Shown here piece after piece: positions 1-8,140 of a DNA stretch of 64,000 nt. The notes under the pieces are model-generated. The model was not told the DNA's origin, did not search any database, and worked only from the letters and a program-made list of their open reading frames with translations. Made by a program: the position numbers and the translations under genes. Each line of letters starts with the position of its first letter. Position 1 is the first letter of the stretch. Source of the stretch: Poindextera sp963706385 (lineage in GTDB: Bacteria > Pseudomonadota > Alphaproteobacteria > Caulobacterales > Caulobacteraceae); assembly GCA_963706385.1 (NCBI GenBank), contig OY970153.1, forward strand, positions 2,976,001 to 3,040,000, read 5' to 3'.

Positions 1-698
1 CGGATCGCTCCTCGGTGGTGGTCGTGGCGCAGATCAACGACCGCCCGGTCGGCCTGCTGGTCGACGCGGTCTGCGACATCGTGCTGGTCACCGAGAACAT
101 GCTGCAGGAAACGCCCGATGTCGGGACCGCCGTGGTTCAGGACTTCGTGCAAGGCGTGATGACCACGGAGAATGGCATCGTCACCATGCTCTGCCTCGAT
201 CAGGTGCTTCCGGGCGGCGTGGACGCGTCCATGCCGCGGACGCCGGCTTCAAGCGGCCCGCCGGCGCAGGCCAGTTCGCCCCTGACGGCCGCGGAGATCA
301 AGCTGGTGCGATCGTCGTTCGAGCAGGTGGTTCCGATCGCCGAGGCGGCCGCGAGCATGTTCTACGAGCGCCTGTTCGAGCAGAATCCCGACCTGCGTTC
401 GTTGTTCAGCGGCGATATGGCCGAACAGGGTCGCAAGCTGATGCAGATGCTCGCCACCGCCGTGAAGGCGCTGGACAAGACCAAAACCCTGATGCCGGCC
501 TTGGAGGCCCTGGCGACGCGCCATCTGGGCTATGGGGTCCAGCCGGCGCATTACGACGCGGTCGGCGCGGCCCTGCTTTGGACCCTTGGCCAGGGCCTGG
601 GCGAGGCCTTCACGCCGGAGGTCGAGGCCGCCTGGGTCAAGGCCTACGGGCTGATCGCCGACGTGATGTTGGGCGCCACGCAAGCCAAGGCGGCATAG
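1..698 (+). CDS. CheW-like domain fused to a globin (5' truncated by window)
   Basis: The reading frame is open from the first bases, so the true start lies upstream. The first ~65 visible residues resemble the C-terminal half of a CheW/CheV coupling domain (INDRPVGLLVDAV, then the VQGV and NGIVTMLCLD strands). A Pro/Ala/Ser-rich linker follows. The last ~135 residues are a single-domain bacterial globin, starting around LTAAEIKLVRSSF and containing a proximal-His region in LATRHLGYGVQPAHYDAVG and the helix ALLWTLGQGLGEAF. CheW domains dock CheA and receptors in chemotaxis arrays, and globins bind haem and O2/NO. A haem-based gas input to a chemotaxis complex is my inference. No neighbouring che gene is visible. 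Confidence 0.8.
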   Translation, partial: DRSSVVVVAQINDRPVGLLVDAVCDIVLVTENMLQETPDVGTAVVQDFVQGVMTTENGIVTMLCLDQVLPGGVDASMPRTPASSGPPAQASSPLTAAEIKLVRSSFEQVVPIAEAAASMFYERLFEQNPDLRSLFSGDMAEQGRKLMQMLATAVKALDKTKTLMPALEALATRHLGYGVQPAHYDAVGAALLWTLGQGLGEAFTPEVEAAWVKAYGLIADVMLGATQAKAA

Positions 699-718
699 AG
701 CATTTTCTTGGATCGCCC

Positions 719-1189
719 TCAGGGCCGGGGCGCGGCGGCCAGCAGCTTGGCACGCACCGCCGCGGCCTCGGTGCGAAGCGGCGCGCGCCGCAAGGCGCCG
801 ATCTCGGCCGCGCTGTAGGGTTTGAAATCCTTGGCCATGTGACCGGGATCGAAGCGCCACAGCGCCCAGTTCAAAAGCTCGGCCAGATCGGCGTCGGACA
901 GGGGCGCGGTGGCCACACCTGGCACCCGGCCCAGATACGCCCGCCCGCCCTCGATCTGGGTGAACACCGCCAGGTGTCCGGCCAGCGCCGGCGCGGTTTC
1001 GCCGCTGCCGCCGCCATCGCTCCGATGGCAACCCTGGCAGTTGAGCGCATAATTTTGCCAGGCGCGCTGAGCGTCGGCGACCCCGTGCGCGGCGTCCAGC
1101 GGGCCCGAGTCGTAGTCGCCCGGCGCGCCGGCCGCGGCCGTGGCGAGCGACAGAACCCCAAACATCATCACTGCCTTCAGGCCGCTCAT
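719..1189 (-). CDS. monohaem c-type cytochrome, last gene of the amine dehydrogenase operon
   Basis: This is a 156-residue protein with an N-terminal hydrophobic signal peptide (about residues 1-22) and one haem-binding CQGCH motif at residues 51-55, so it should be a periplasmic class I cytochrome c. Its ATG overlaps the stop of the upstream cytochrome gene (ATGA), which indicates translational coupling. Its position at the end of the operon suggests it takes electrons from the quinoprotein or from the other cytochrome. Only one CxxCH is present, so it is not a dihaem MauG. Confidence 0.8.
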   Translation of the reverse strand: MSGLKAVMMFGVLSLATAAAGAPGDYDSGPLDAAHGVADAQRAWQNYALNCQGCHRSDGGGSGETAPALAGHLAVFTQIEGGRAYLGRVPGVATAPLSDADLAELLNWALWRFDPGHMAKDFKPYSAAEIGALRRAPLRTEAAAVRAKLLAAAPRP

Positions 1190-1665
1190 CGCGCGCCTCC
1201 GGCCAAGGCGTCCGGGCGCAACGCCCGACTGTCCTGCGCCATCGCTGTCGCATGGCGCCGTCGGATCGCCGCCACCTCGGCCCTGGTGAACGCCTTCGCG
1301 CCCGGTCCGGCCTTCGCGATGGCGCGGACGACGTAGTTGAGCACGGCGACGGCCTCGTCGTCGCCGAGGCCCTGGGCGGGCATGAAGCCGTTGAATGCGT
1401 CGCCGTCCACCAGCAGCGATCCGGCAAGGCCATGGGAGACGGCTGTCACCATGTATTCCCTGCCGGCCCGGCTCGCGGCGTAGCGCGGGATCTGGGCGCC
1501 GAGCGGCGGAAAGGTTCCAGGCACCCCCTCGCCGCCGGGCAGGTGGCAGGCCGCGCAGCGGGCGAACAGGACCGCGCCCTCTGGCGTGACTTGGGCCGGC
1601 GCCGCCAGGACCGGAACGGCGGGCGTCAGCGCCAGCACGAACGCCGCACCGGCGCGGACGATCAC
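1186..1665 (-). CDS. monohaem c-type cytochrome downstream of mauA
   Basis: I place the start at a GTG (1663-1665) because it overlaps the stop of the light-chain gene as GTGA; longer in-frame extensions upstream merely shadow that gene. The 159-residue product has a signal peptide ending near LAAPAQ, a CAACH haem motif at residues 37-41 and a later GFMPAQ methionine, the likely sixth haem ligand. The aromatic amine dehydrogenase cluster of Alcaligenes faecalis also carries a small periplasmic cytochrome after aauBEDA. It probably acts as an electron acceptor for the amine dehydrogenase, since no amicyanin or azurin gene is seen here. Confidence 0.8.
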   Translation of the reverse strand: MIVRAGAAFVLALTPAVPVLAAPAQVTPEGAVLFARCAACHLPGGEGVPGTFPPLGAQIPRYAASRAGREYMVTAVSHGLAGSLLVDGDAFNGFMPAQGLGDDEAVAVLNYVVRAIAKAGPGAKAFTRAEVAAIRRRHATAMAQDSRALRPDALAGGAR

Positions 1666-2210
1666 CGCTTCTGTTCCGTCGCCTGGCCCACGACGATGGC
1701 GGTCGAGCAGGTGTAGGACTGGCTGGCCGTGCCGAGACACCAGATCACGTCGTTGTTGGCCTGCGGCCGGGCGAGCGGGCGTTCGCCCTGGTTGTTCGCG
1801 CACAGGCAATGGCCGCACAGCGGCTTTCCGCAACAGTCGTTGTAGGAGATGATGTAGTTGCGGTTGTCGGCCGGGTTGCGGCAGGTGCCGATCCAGGTGA
1901 TCGGCGACATTTCGGTGCCGGGCGGACAGGTGCTGACGCCGCCGCCGCAGCAGTCGCACATGTAGCCGTCGATCGCGCAGTAGCGCCAGTAGTCGCAGCT
2001 GCTGGGATCGCCCGGGTCCTGGGGATTGGGCACGTTCGCGCCCGACCCGGCCGCGCCGGTCTCGGCCGCGGCCGCGCGCGCGACCGGCAGCGCCGGAATG
2101 GCGGCCGCTCCGGCCAGCGTGCCGCCCAGCCAGGCGAACAGGCTTCGCCGTGAGGTGCGGCTGGCGATCCCCCGCGTGACCTGCTCGGCGATGCGGTCGA
2201 AGTGGGTCAT
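1662..2210 (-). CDS. mauA: amine dehydrogenase light (beta) chain, TTQ cofactor subunit
   Basis: This is a 182-residue precursor of the small subunit of a methylamine/aralkylamine dehydrogenase. A long leader carries a twin-arginine-like SRRSLFAWLGG (about residues 20-30). The mature part has the dense cysteine pattern of the family (CDYWRYC, CDCC, CPPGT, DCCG, CLC). By comparison with remembered Paracoccus MADH, Trp106 and Trp157 are the two tryptophans crosslinked into tryptophan tryptophylquinone (spacing 51 in both), and Asp81 and Asp125 match the two active-site aspartates. The enzyme oxidatively deaminates primary amines in the periplasm. Whether the substrate is methylamine or an aromatic amine cannot be read from the sequence. 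It lies 112 bp after mauD across two hairpins. Confidence 0.92.
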   Translation of the reverse strand: MTHFDRIAEQVTRGIASRTSRRSLFAWLGGTLAGAAAIPALPVARAAAAETGAAGSGANVPNPQDPGDPSSCDYWRYCAIDGYMCDCCGGGVSTCPPGTEMSPITWIGTCRNPADNRNYIISYNDCCGKPLCGHCLCANNQGERPLARPQANNDVIWCLGTASQSYTCSTAIVVGQATEQKR

Positions 2211-2220
2211 GGCTATCTCC

Positions 2221-2263
2221 TAGAGCCTGATGGCTTCATTTCGAAGCCTGAAATCAGGCTCTA
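2221..2263. repeat. compound hairpin between mauD and mauA
   Basis: A perfect 11-bp outer inverted repeat (TAGAGCCTGAT at 2221-2231, ATCAGGCTCTA at 2253-2263) encloses an inner 6-bp stem GGCTTC/GAAGCC. It lies just upstream of the mauA start on the minus strand. It could be an mRNA processing or stability element, or a dispersed intergenic palindrome. Confidence 0.75.
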
Positions 2264-2278
2264 CACTTTGAATTTAGA

Positions 2279-2321
2279 GCACGATTCAGACCCAAGGCAA
2301 TTCCGCCTTGGGTCATCGTGC
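2279..2321. repeat. second hairpin directly after mauD stop
   Basis: The outer arms are GCACGAT (2279-2285) and ATCGTGC (2315-2321), and the inner arms are ACCCAAGGC (2290-2298) and GCCTTGGGT (2305-2313). There is no T-run, so it is not a classical terminator. It could attenuate or stabilise the mRNA between mauBED and mauA plus the cytochrome genes. Confidence 0.7.
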
Positions 2322-2322
2322 C

Positions 2323-2934
2323 CTAGACGGGCGTCACGGTCGGGCCGCGGGCCAGAAAATCCTGGATGCTGGCCACGCCGCGCTCCTTGGCCTCGAACAG
2401 GCTTTCCAGATGTTCGCGGGAATTGACCAGGCCCATGGCCGCGACGAGGCCGTGCTCGTCGATCAACACCGCGTGGGGCAGTTTCGAGACGCCGAAGCTG
2501 CGTCCGAGCGGCTCGGACAGCACATAGGCGAAGCCGCCCAGTCCATGCGCCACGATGAAGCCCGAATGGTCCGCATCGGCGCCATCGCTCGCCAGCACGA
2601 TGTCGAGCCAGTTCCGCTCGGCCAGCGCCGCCGACCGCAGGCTCGGCAGCAGGCTCTTGCAGACTGGGCAGTCGGGGGCGAGGAAGAACAGCAGCTGGCT
2701 TCGGCCGGCCCGCGCGCCGCCCACCTCGATCACCGCTCCGCCCAGCGCCAGCAGCGACAGTCGTGGCGCGGTGTCGCCGACGGCCACTATCTGCTGGGCC
2801 AGCATGAGGGCGCCGGCCGGGGCGATGCGTTCATGCAGCACGCCGACCTGACGGGCGAGCGCGATGCAGACCGCCCCGAGCACGATCAGGCCGATCCAGA
2901 GCATCACCTGCGAGGCGATCAGAAAGGCCATCAT
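2323..2934 (-). CDS. mauD: MauD-like thioredoxin-fold protein for light-chain maturation
   Basis: The product has 203 residues: an N-terminal membrane anchor (about residues 3-28) and a thioredoxin-like domain with the CPVC motif at residues 89-92. MauD/AauD is required for folding and disulfide formation of the six-disulfide amine dehydrogenase small subunit in the periplasm. I chose the first of two adjacent ATGs because it overlaps the mauE stop (ATGA). The order B-E-D-A matches both the mau and aau clusters. Confidence 0.88.
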   Translation of the reverse strand: MMAFLIASQVMLWIGLIVLGAVCIALARQVGVLHERIAPAGALMLAQQIVAVGDTAPRLSLLALGGAVIEVGGARAGRSQLLFFLAPDCPVCKSLLPSLRSAALAERNWLDIVLASDGADADHSGFIVAHGLGGFAYVLSEPLGRSFGVSKLPHAVLIDEHGLVAAMGLVNSREHLESLFEAKERGVASIQDFLARGPTVTPV

Positions 2935-3458
2935 CGTCCAATGGCCCGCGGCGAGAGCAGCGCGACCTGGTCGAACGCCGCATAGAGGACGAGGAAGGCC
3001 AAGCCGGCGAGTATCTGCAACGGCCCGATCGCGGCCGTCCCGAACCGCGCGCCGGCGCCGGCGGCGAGGGCGATGGCGATCAGCCCGAGGTTGCGCCGGA
3101 CTTGGACCCGGCCCAGCGGCGCATGCCCGCGCCCGAAGCTGCAGCCGCAGTCGATGTCGGCCCGCCCCGCCGCTATCGCGCGCAGCATCAGCCCCAGATA
3201 GGCGCACCACAGCAGGGCGGCGGCGAGGCAGCCCAGGGTCCGTGTCGCGGGCGCCGCGGCGGCCAGACCCGCGGCCAGTTCGACGGCCGCCGCCGCCGCC
3301 AGCGCCGGGCCGGCCATCCGATCGTTCAGCCCGGTCAGCGGGCCCACCGACCGCGCCAGCCGTTCGCGGTCGATCAGCTTGTGGCCGGCCGAGGCGATCA
3401 GCAGCGCCGCCACGAAGGCCGCGGCGTAGGCGTCGAGTTCGGCGAACAGGGCGTTCAA
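2931..3458 (-). CDS. mauE: MauE-like integral membrane protein
   Basis: The protein is about 175 residues with at least four hydrophobic helices and a central DCGCSFG segment, typical of the MauE/DoxX-like family that works with MauD in small-subunit maturation. The proposed start is TTG at 3456-3458, about 15 bases after the heavy-chain stop and preceded by a CGAGGAC ribosome-binding-like sequence. The longer upstream extension shadows the heavy chain. The stop overlaps the mauD start. Confidence 0.83.
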   Translation of the reverse strand: MNALFAELDAYAAAFVAALLIASAGHKLIDRERLARSVGPLTGLNDRMAGPALAAAAAVELAAGLAAAAPATRTLGCLAAALLWCAYLGLMLRAIAAGRADIDCGCSFGRGHAPLGRVQVRRNLGLIAIALAAGAGARFGTAAIGPLQILAGLAFLVLYAAFDQVALLSPRAIGR

Positions 3459-3472
3459 CGCGCGGGTCCTCG

Positions 3473-4648
3473 CTAATGAACCGGATGGATGATGGTCGGC
3501 GCGCCGCCGCTGAGAATCGGAACGCTGCTGGCCAGGGCGCCGCTGGCCGGATCGTAGACGTCCAGGCTCGAGGCCAGGCTGGCCGCGAGCAGCATCGGAT
3601 GGGCGCCCCCGCTCAGCGCGATCGACTGCGTCGGGTTCTTCAGCCTGATGGTCGCGACCTTGGCGTGGCTCGTGACGTCGAACACCCAGACCTGATCGCC
3701 ACCCTCCTTGTGGCTGCCGTCGCGGCCGTTCGGCTGCATGATCACATAGAGCCGGCCGTCGCCGCCGGCGGTGAGCTGCCAGCCGCTCGGCCGCCAGTTG
3801 GCCTTGGCTTCCGCGTCGGAGACCAGCGACCAAGGCGTCAGCAGCTTCGGCTCGGCGCCGTCGAGGTCGATCGGCTGCACACGGCCCTTGAAGCTGGCGA
3901 AATAGCTGACCGGGCCGATCACGGCCGGGACCGAGAACAGCGGGTCGTCATCGAGGTTGTTGAACGGCTTGGTCTCGCTCTGGCTCGCAACCTTGCCGGC
4001 GGCGTCGAGCTGCACGCTGAGCATGGCGCCGTTGGCGCACAGGCTGGAAAAACCCCGCGGGCCGGTGGGATAGATCAGGGCGCAGCCGGGAATCGACGTC
4101 TCGCCCAGCACCTTCCTGCCCACCAGGTCGACCACGGTCACCGAGGAGGCCGGGGTGAAATTAAACACCAAGCCCAGCTTCTCATGGTCGGCGAACTGGA
4201 AGCTGTTCGGCTGGATGACGAACAGCCCGCGTTTGGCCCCCGGCAGCACGATCTCGCCGCTCGGGGCCAGGGTGTCGTTGTCGTAGATGGTGATGACGTC
4301 GGTTCGGGCGCCGCGGGTGCCGCGCGCGAAAAACGTTTCGGCCACGTAGACCTCGGGCCGGGCGGAGCTTCGCAGGAAGTTGGCCACTTGGTCCGCACCA
4401 AGCTGGCCGCGAACATTGCCCGGAGGCTTGGCCGAGATGTCGATCAGTTCGACCTTGCTGTCGATCAGGCTTTGCGCGCCGAGATAATCCAGAAACACCC
4501 AATGGCTCGGATAGACCTTCGGCAGGCTGGCCACCCGCATGGTGTTTTCGACCGGAAGCGGATTTGGAAAATCCGCCGCCGTGGCCGCCGTCCCGCGCCC
4601 GCACAACACCGCGCCCGACACAGCGAGCATAGCCCAATACTTCCGCAT
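3473..4648 (-). CDS. mauB: amine dehydrogenase heavy (alpha) chain
   Basis: This 391-residue secreted beta-propeller subunit belongs to the methylamine/aralkylamine dehydrogenase family. A signal peptide covers roughly residues 1-25 (MRKYWAMLAVSGAVLCG). The body has repeated strand blocks such as VYVAETFFARGTRGARTDVITIYD, LGLVFNFTPASSVTVVDL and DQVWVFDVTSHAKVATI, which match family blades. The start at 4646-4648 follows GAGGGGAC; an earlier in-frame start adds a non-signal extension. It is the first gene of the heavy-E-D-light-cytochrome-cytochrome unit and should form an alpha2beta2 periplasmic enzyme with mauA. Confidence 0.88.
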   Translation of the reverse strand: MRKYWAMLAVSGAVLCGRGTAATAADFPNPLPVENTMRVASLPKVYPSHWVFLDYLGAQSLIDSKVELIDISAKPPGNVRGQLGADQVANFLRSSARPEVYVAETFFARGTRGARTDVITIYDNDTLAPSGEIVLPGAKRGLFVIQPNSFQFADHEKLGLVFNFTPASSVTVVDLVGRKVLGETSIPGCALIYPTGPRGFSSLCANGAMLSVQLDAAGKVASQSETKPFNNLDDDPLFSVPAVIGPVSYFASFKGRVQPIDLDGAEPKLLTPWSLVSDAEAKANWRPSGWQLTAGGDGRLYVIMQPNGRDGSHKEGGDQVWVFDVTSHAKVATIRLKNPTQSIALSGGAHPMLLAASLASSLDVYDPASGALASSVPILSGGAPTIIHPVH

Positions 4649-4722
4649 GTGGCCGTCCCCTCGCCTTGCCAGATCACCATCCTCGCGCCGCGCTCGGGTG
4701 TCAAACCCGGGATTGGCGGGCG

Positions 4723-5688
4723 CTAGCCGTAATCGACCGCGAAACTCAGGGCCGGATCGTAGTGCAGCGCCCAATAGCGCTCCCAGACCCGGCGGGTGAC
4801 CGGCCCGACCTGACCGCCGCCGACCGGCTCGCCGTCCAGCACGGTGATCGGCATGATCCCGCCCGCGGTCGAGCTGAGGAATATCTCGTCGACCGTATAG
4901 AGCGAGCCGACCGGAACGTCCTGCATCAGCACCGTCCAGCCTTCCGCCTCGGCGATCTGCATCGCCGTCAGCCGGGTGACGCCCTCCAGCACCCCGCGCG
5001 CGGGGGTGCGCAGCACGCCGTCATGGACGGTGAAGATGTTGTAGCAGCCCTCGGTGATGTTGCCGTCGCCGTCGGGCAGCAGCGGCAGCCTCGCGTGACG
5101 GTCGAACGCCTCGAGGAAGCCGCGGGTCAGATCGCCCCACTGCAGATTCTTGATCGTCGGGTCCATCGCGCCGGGCGGAGTGCGGCGCACGGTGCGGGTG
5201 ACCACCGCATCGCCGCCGGTCTCGTGCAGCGCCGGCGGCAGGATCCAGATGTAGGGCACGACATAGGCGTAGATCGCCGGCTCGGCCAGGCGCGGGTCCC
5301 TTTGCCCCGGCTTCATCCGCCCGCGGGTGACGATGACGTCGACATAGGCGTCGCGCAGCCCGGTGCGCCGGACCAGCTCGATCAGCAGCTCGCGGATTTG
5401 CGGCGTGCCGAGCGGCGGGGTGATCCTCAGCTTGGCGCAGCTTCGCTCCAGCCGCGCCAGATGGTCGTCGAGACGGAAGTAGCGTCCGTCCCACACCGCC
5501 GGCACGTCATAGGTCAGGTCCGAACGCAGAAAGCCCAGGTCGAACAGCGGCACCATCGCCTCGTCCGCTGGCGTGATCCGGCCCCCCGCATAGGCGGCGC
5601 CATGGGCGAAGGGCCCCTCCCTCGCCGCATGATCCGCCAGGCGGCGCTCATAGCCCTGAATGACAGATGAGAATGCGCTCAAGACCAC
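4723..5688 (-). CDS. fold-type IV (R)-selective amine transaminase
   Basis: This is a PLP-dependent class IV aminotransferase of 321 residues. Blocks closely match the fungal (R)-amine:pyruvate transaminases: RSDLTYDVPAVWDGRYF, PTIKNLQWGDL (PLP lysine K180), ITEGCYNIF (E213) and STAGGIMPITVLDG. These enzymes interconvert (R)-amines and ketones with pyruvate/alanine; branched-chain and D-amino-acid transaminases are relatives. The start is ambiguous between GTG 5688 and TTG 5682, the latter better spaced from GGGAG. It sits 74 bp before the amine dehydrogenase operon on the same strand, so an amine role is plausible. Confidence 0.85.
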   Translation of the reverse strand: MVLSAFSSVIQGYERRLADHAAREGPFAHGAAYAGGRITPADEAMVPLFDLGFLRSDLTYDVPAVWDGRYFRLDDHLARLERSCAKLRITPPLGTPQIRELLIELVRRTGLRDAYVDVIVTRGRMKPGQRDPRLAEPAIYAYVVPYIWILPPALHETGGDAVVTRTVRRTPPGAMDPTIKNLQWGDLTRGFLEAFDRHARLPLLPDGDGNITEGCYNIFTVHDGVLRTPARGVLEGVTRLTAMQIAEAEGWTVLMQDVPVGSLYTVDEIFLSSTAGGIMPITVLDGEPVGGGQVGPVTRRVWERYWALHYDPALSFAVDYG

Positions 5689-5745
5689 GCTCCCGCGTTG
5701 ATGCGCCCACCCCGCACGCCGGGCCGCCGGCGCGCGGGGTTGAGC

Positions 5746-8097
5746 CTAGAAGTGCATATTGGCCTCGACGCCGAAGCTTCGCGGCGTGCCGACGATGCCC
5801 TGGATGAAGCCGACGAAGCTGAGGTCGAACGCATCCAGCAAGTATTTTTGGTCCGACAGGTTGCGGACGAACGCGGCGACCTCCCAGCGGTCGTTGTCGA
5901 ATTGATAGGCCACGCGGGCGTTCTCGATCCAGTAGCCGGCTTGGGTGGTATAGGGGTCGTTCGAGATGTCGAAGAACTGGTGGCTCTTGTAGTTGGCGTT
6001 GAACTGGAAATCGAGCGCGGCGCCATTGCCCAACGGCGCCTTGTAGTCCAGCAGGCCGGAGAAGGTGACGTGTGGCGCCAGCGGCAACTGGTTGCCGGAA
6101 TAGTCGGGTTGCGAGGGGTCGCGATTGGCGACGAAGCTGTCGAGCTTGGTGTCGAGCAGGCCCAGGTTGAAGGTGGCGGTCAATCCGCTGAACGGCCGGG
6201 CGATGACCTCGGCGTCGACCCCGTCGGTGTGCGCCGACTTGGCGTTGTCCAACACGTTGACCGGCAGGTTGCCCAACGGCACCAGCACGAACACCTGCAT
6301 GTTCTGGTAGTCGTTGTAAAAGGCCGCGACATCCAGGATCAATCGGTTGTCGAATAGGCTCGACTTCAGGCCGATCTCATAGGACGTCACCGTCTCGGGC
6401 TTCACCGGCTGAAGCTGTAACGCGATCTGGGCGGGGTCCTGGCTGAGGAAGCTGCCGTTGAAGTCGCCGCTCTTGAAGCCAGTCGCCACGCTTGCGTAGG
6501 CATGGATGTCCTTGGTGAAGTGGTAGTCGACCGCCGCGCGCCAGGAGAAGGCTGAGTTGTTCAAGCTCCTTGATGCGTCCGCCAGCGGGATCAGCGGGCC
6601 GAAATTGTCCATGCCGCCCAGTTGGTATTGCCATGAGCCGTCGTAGTGAAAGGCCCGCTGTTCGCCGGTGAACCGGCCGCCCAGGGTCAGCTTCAAATTG
6701 TCAGTCACCGAATAGTCGCCCTGGGCGAACAGGGCGTAGGCGTCGGTGACCTGGTGGCTCTGGTCGAACGCCTGGAAGGCGCACACCGATTTTGGGTTCA
6801 ACAAATCAGATGGGGTCGGCGGATTATCGGCGAATGTAGCGTCGCAGGACCCCGGACCGCCGAAGAACTTATCGCCATCGAGCAGGATGTAGAGCGGCTG
6901 GTTCTGATGCAGGTCTTCGTGCATGTAGTAGGCGCCCGCGACCCAGTCGTACTTGGCTTCGGCCCGCGTCGCCCGGAACTCCTGGGTGATGGTGTTCGAG
7001 CGCACCCCGAAGTCGATCTCCAGCAGCCGGTTGGGCGAGGCGTCGCTGTCTTCCGGGTGGATCTTGTCGTTGTGCTCGAACGAGGTGATCGAGGTGTAGG
7101 TGATCGGCCCGGCGGTGTAGTCCGCGCGCAGGGATGAGCCGAGGCTGTTCACTTTCAGGTGCTTCTGACGATTGTAGGCTCCGTCGTAGAACCCCTTGGG
7201 CGTCCCGTAGCCGAAGATGTCCACGCAGTTGCCGGCGTAGGTCTCGGCGACCGTGCACTGCGCGAACGTGTTGGGGTTGAGATCGCCGATGTGCCGGTAC
7301 TCGTTCGGGCGGTTGTCGACCATGCCGCCATGCACGTTGAACAGCACCTTCAGGTTGTCGGTCGGCTTCCACAAGAGCTGGACGCGCGCCGCGCCGTTGT
7401 TCGCGCCGTTCTCATGGTTGCCGGTCAGGGCGTTGGACATGTAGCCGCCCAACTCGTTGACCGACACCGCCGCCCGGGCGTCCAGGTTCGGGGCGATCGG
7501 CCCGCCGACGCCGCCCTCGACGTTGACGGTGTTGAACGAGCTGTATTCGACGTGGAAGTCGGCGGTGAAATGGTCCGTCGGCTTGTTGGTGATGAAGTTG
7601 ATCGCCCCGCCGCTGGTGTTGCGGCCATAGAGGGTGCCCTGCGGGCCCTTCAGCACCTCGATTCGCTGCAGGTCGAAGGTCTGGAAGGTCTGCGACGCCG
7701 GCGAGCTCAGATAGACCTCGTCGACATAGATGCCGTTCGGGCCGGCGTTGTTGGTGTCGTAGTCGTTCAGCCCGATGCCGCGGATCGAGATGATCGGCTG
7801 GTTGCCGGCGCCGGCCGGCATGGCGATGTCGACGTTCGGGGTCATCTGACCCAGGTCCGACGAGGCCTTGATGCCAAGGTCGTTAATCGACTTGGCGGTG
7901 AACGCCTGCATCGAGAGCGGCACCTGCTGGATGTTCTCCGAGCGTTTCTGCGCCGTAACGACCACCTCCTCGACCTGGTTGGCCGAGTTGGCGTTGGCCG
8001 CCGCCGCCAGGCTCGGAACGGCCAGGGCGAGCAGCGCGCCGAGCGCGGCTCCGCCAAGCAGCGCGCGCCGGACGCGGCGATTGTTCCAATTCGACAT
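5746..8097 (-). CDS. TonB-dependent outer membrane receptor
   Basis: The product has 783 residues: a signal peptide (about residues 1-33, AVPSLAAAANA), a TonB box-like EEVVVTAQKR, a plug domain (PLSMQAFTAKSINDLG, IEVLKGPQGTLYGRNTSGGAINFITNKP), a 22-strand-type barrel and a terminal aromatic residue (NMHF). A strong AAGGAGGGG ribosome-binding site precedes the ATG. Such receptors import scarce substrates through TonB energy. The substrate is unknown, but its place between transketolase and amine genes suggests uptake of the compound this cluster handles. Confidence 0.93.
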   Translation of the reverse strand: MSNWNNRRVRRALLGGAALGALLALAVPSLAAAANANSANQVEEVVVTAQKRSENIQQVPLSMQAFTAKSINDLGIKASSDLGQMTPNVDIAMPAGAGNQPIISIRGIGLNDYDTNNAGPNGIYVDEVYLSSPASQTFQTFDLQRIEVLKGPQGTLYGRNTSGGAINFITNKPTDHFTADFHVEYSSFNTVNVEGGVGGPIAPNLDARAAVSVNELGGYMSNALTGNHENGANNGAARVQLLWKPTDNLKVLFNVHGGMVDNRPNEYRHIGDLNPNTFAQCTVAETYAGNCVDIFGYGTPKGFYDGAYNRQKHLKVNSLGSSLRADYTAGPITYTSITSFEHNDKIHPEDSDASPNRLLEIDFGVRSNTITQEFRATRAEAKYDWVAGAYYMHEDLHQNQPLYILLDGDKFFGGPGSCDATFADNPPTPSDLLNPKSVCAFQAFDQSHQVTDAYALFAQGDYSVTDNLKLTLGGRFTGEQRAFHYDGSWQYQLGGMDNFGPLIPLADASRSLNNSAFSWRAAVDYHFTKDIHAYASVATGFKSGDFNGSFLSQDPAQIALQLQPVKPETVTSYEIGLKSSLFDNRLILDVAAFYNDYQNMQVFVLVPLGNLPVNVLDNAKSAHTDGVDAEVIARPFSGLTATFNLGLLDTKLDSFVANRDPSQPDYSGNQLPLAPHVTFSGLLDYKAPLGNGAALDFQFNANYKSHQFFDISNDPYTTQAGYWIENARVAYQFDNDRWEVAAFVRNLSDQKYLLDAFDLSFVGFIQGIVGTPRSFGVEANMHF

Positions 8098-8140
8098 TAT
8101 TAGTTCCCCTCCTTGTTCAGGCCGTGGTCCCGCCTGCGGC

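Noticed and set aside
719..1665. The two cytochromes as a split MauG
   Set aside because: Each has a single CxxCH and a class I cytochrome c size; MauG is a dihaem peroxidase-like protein.
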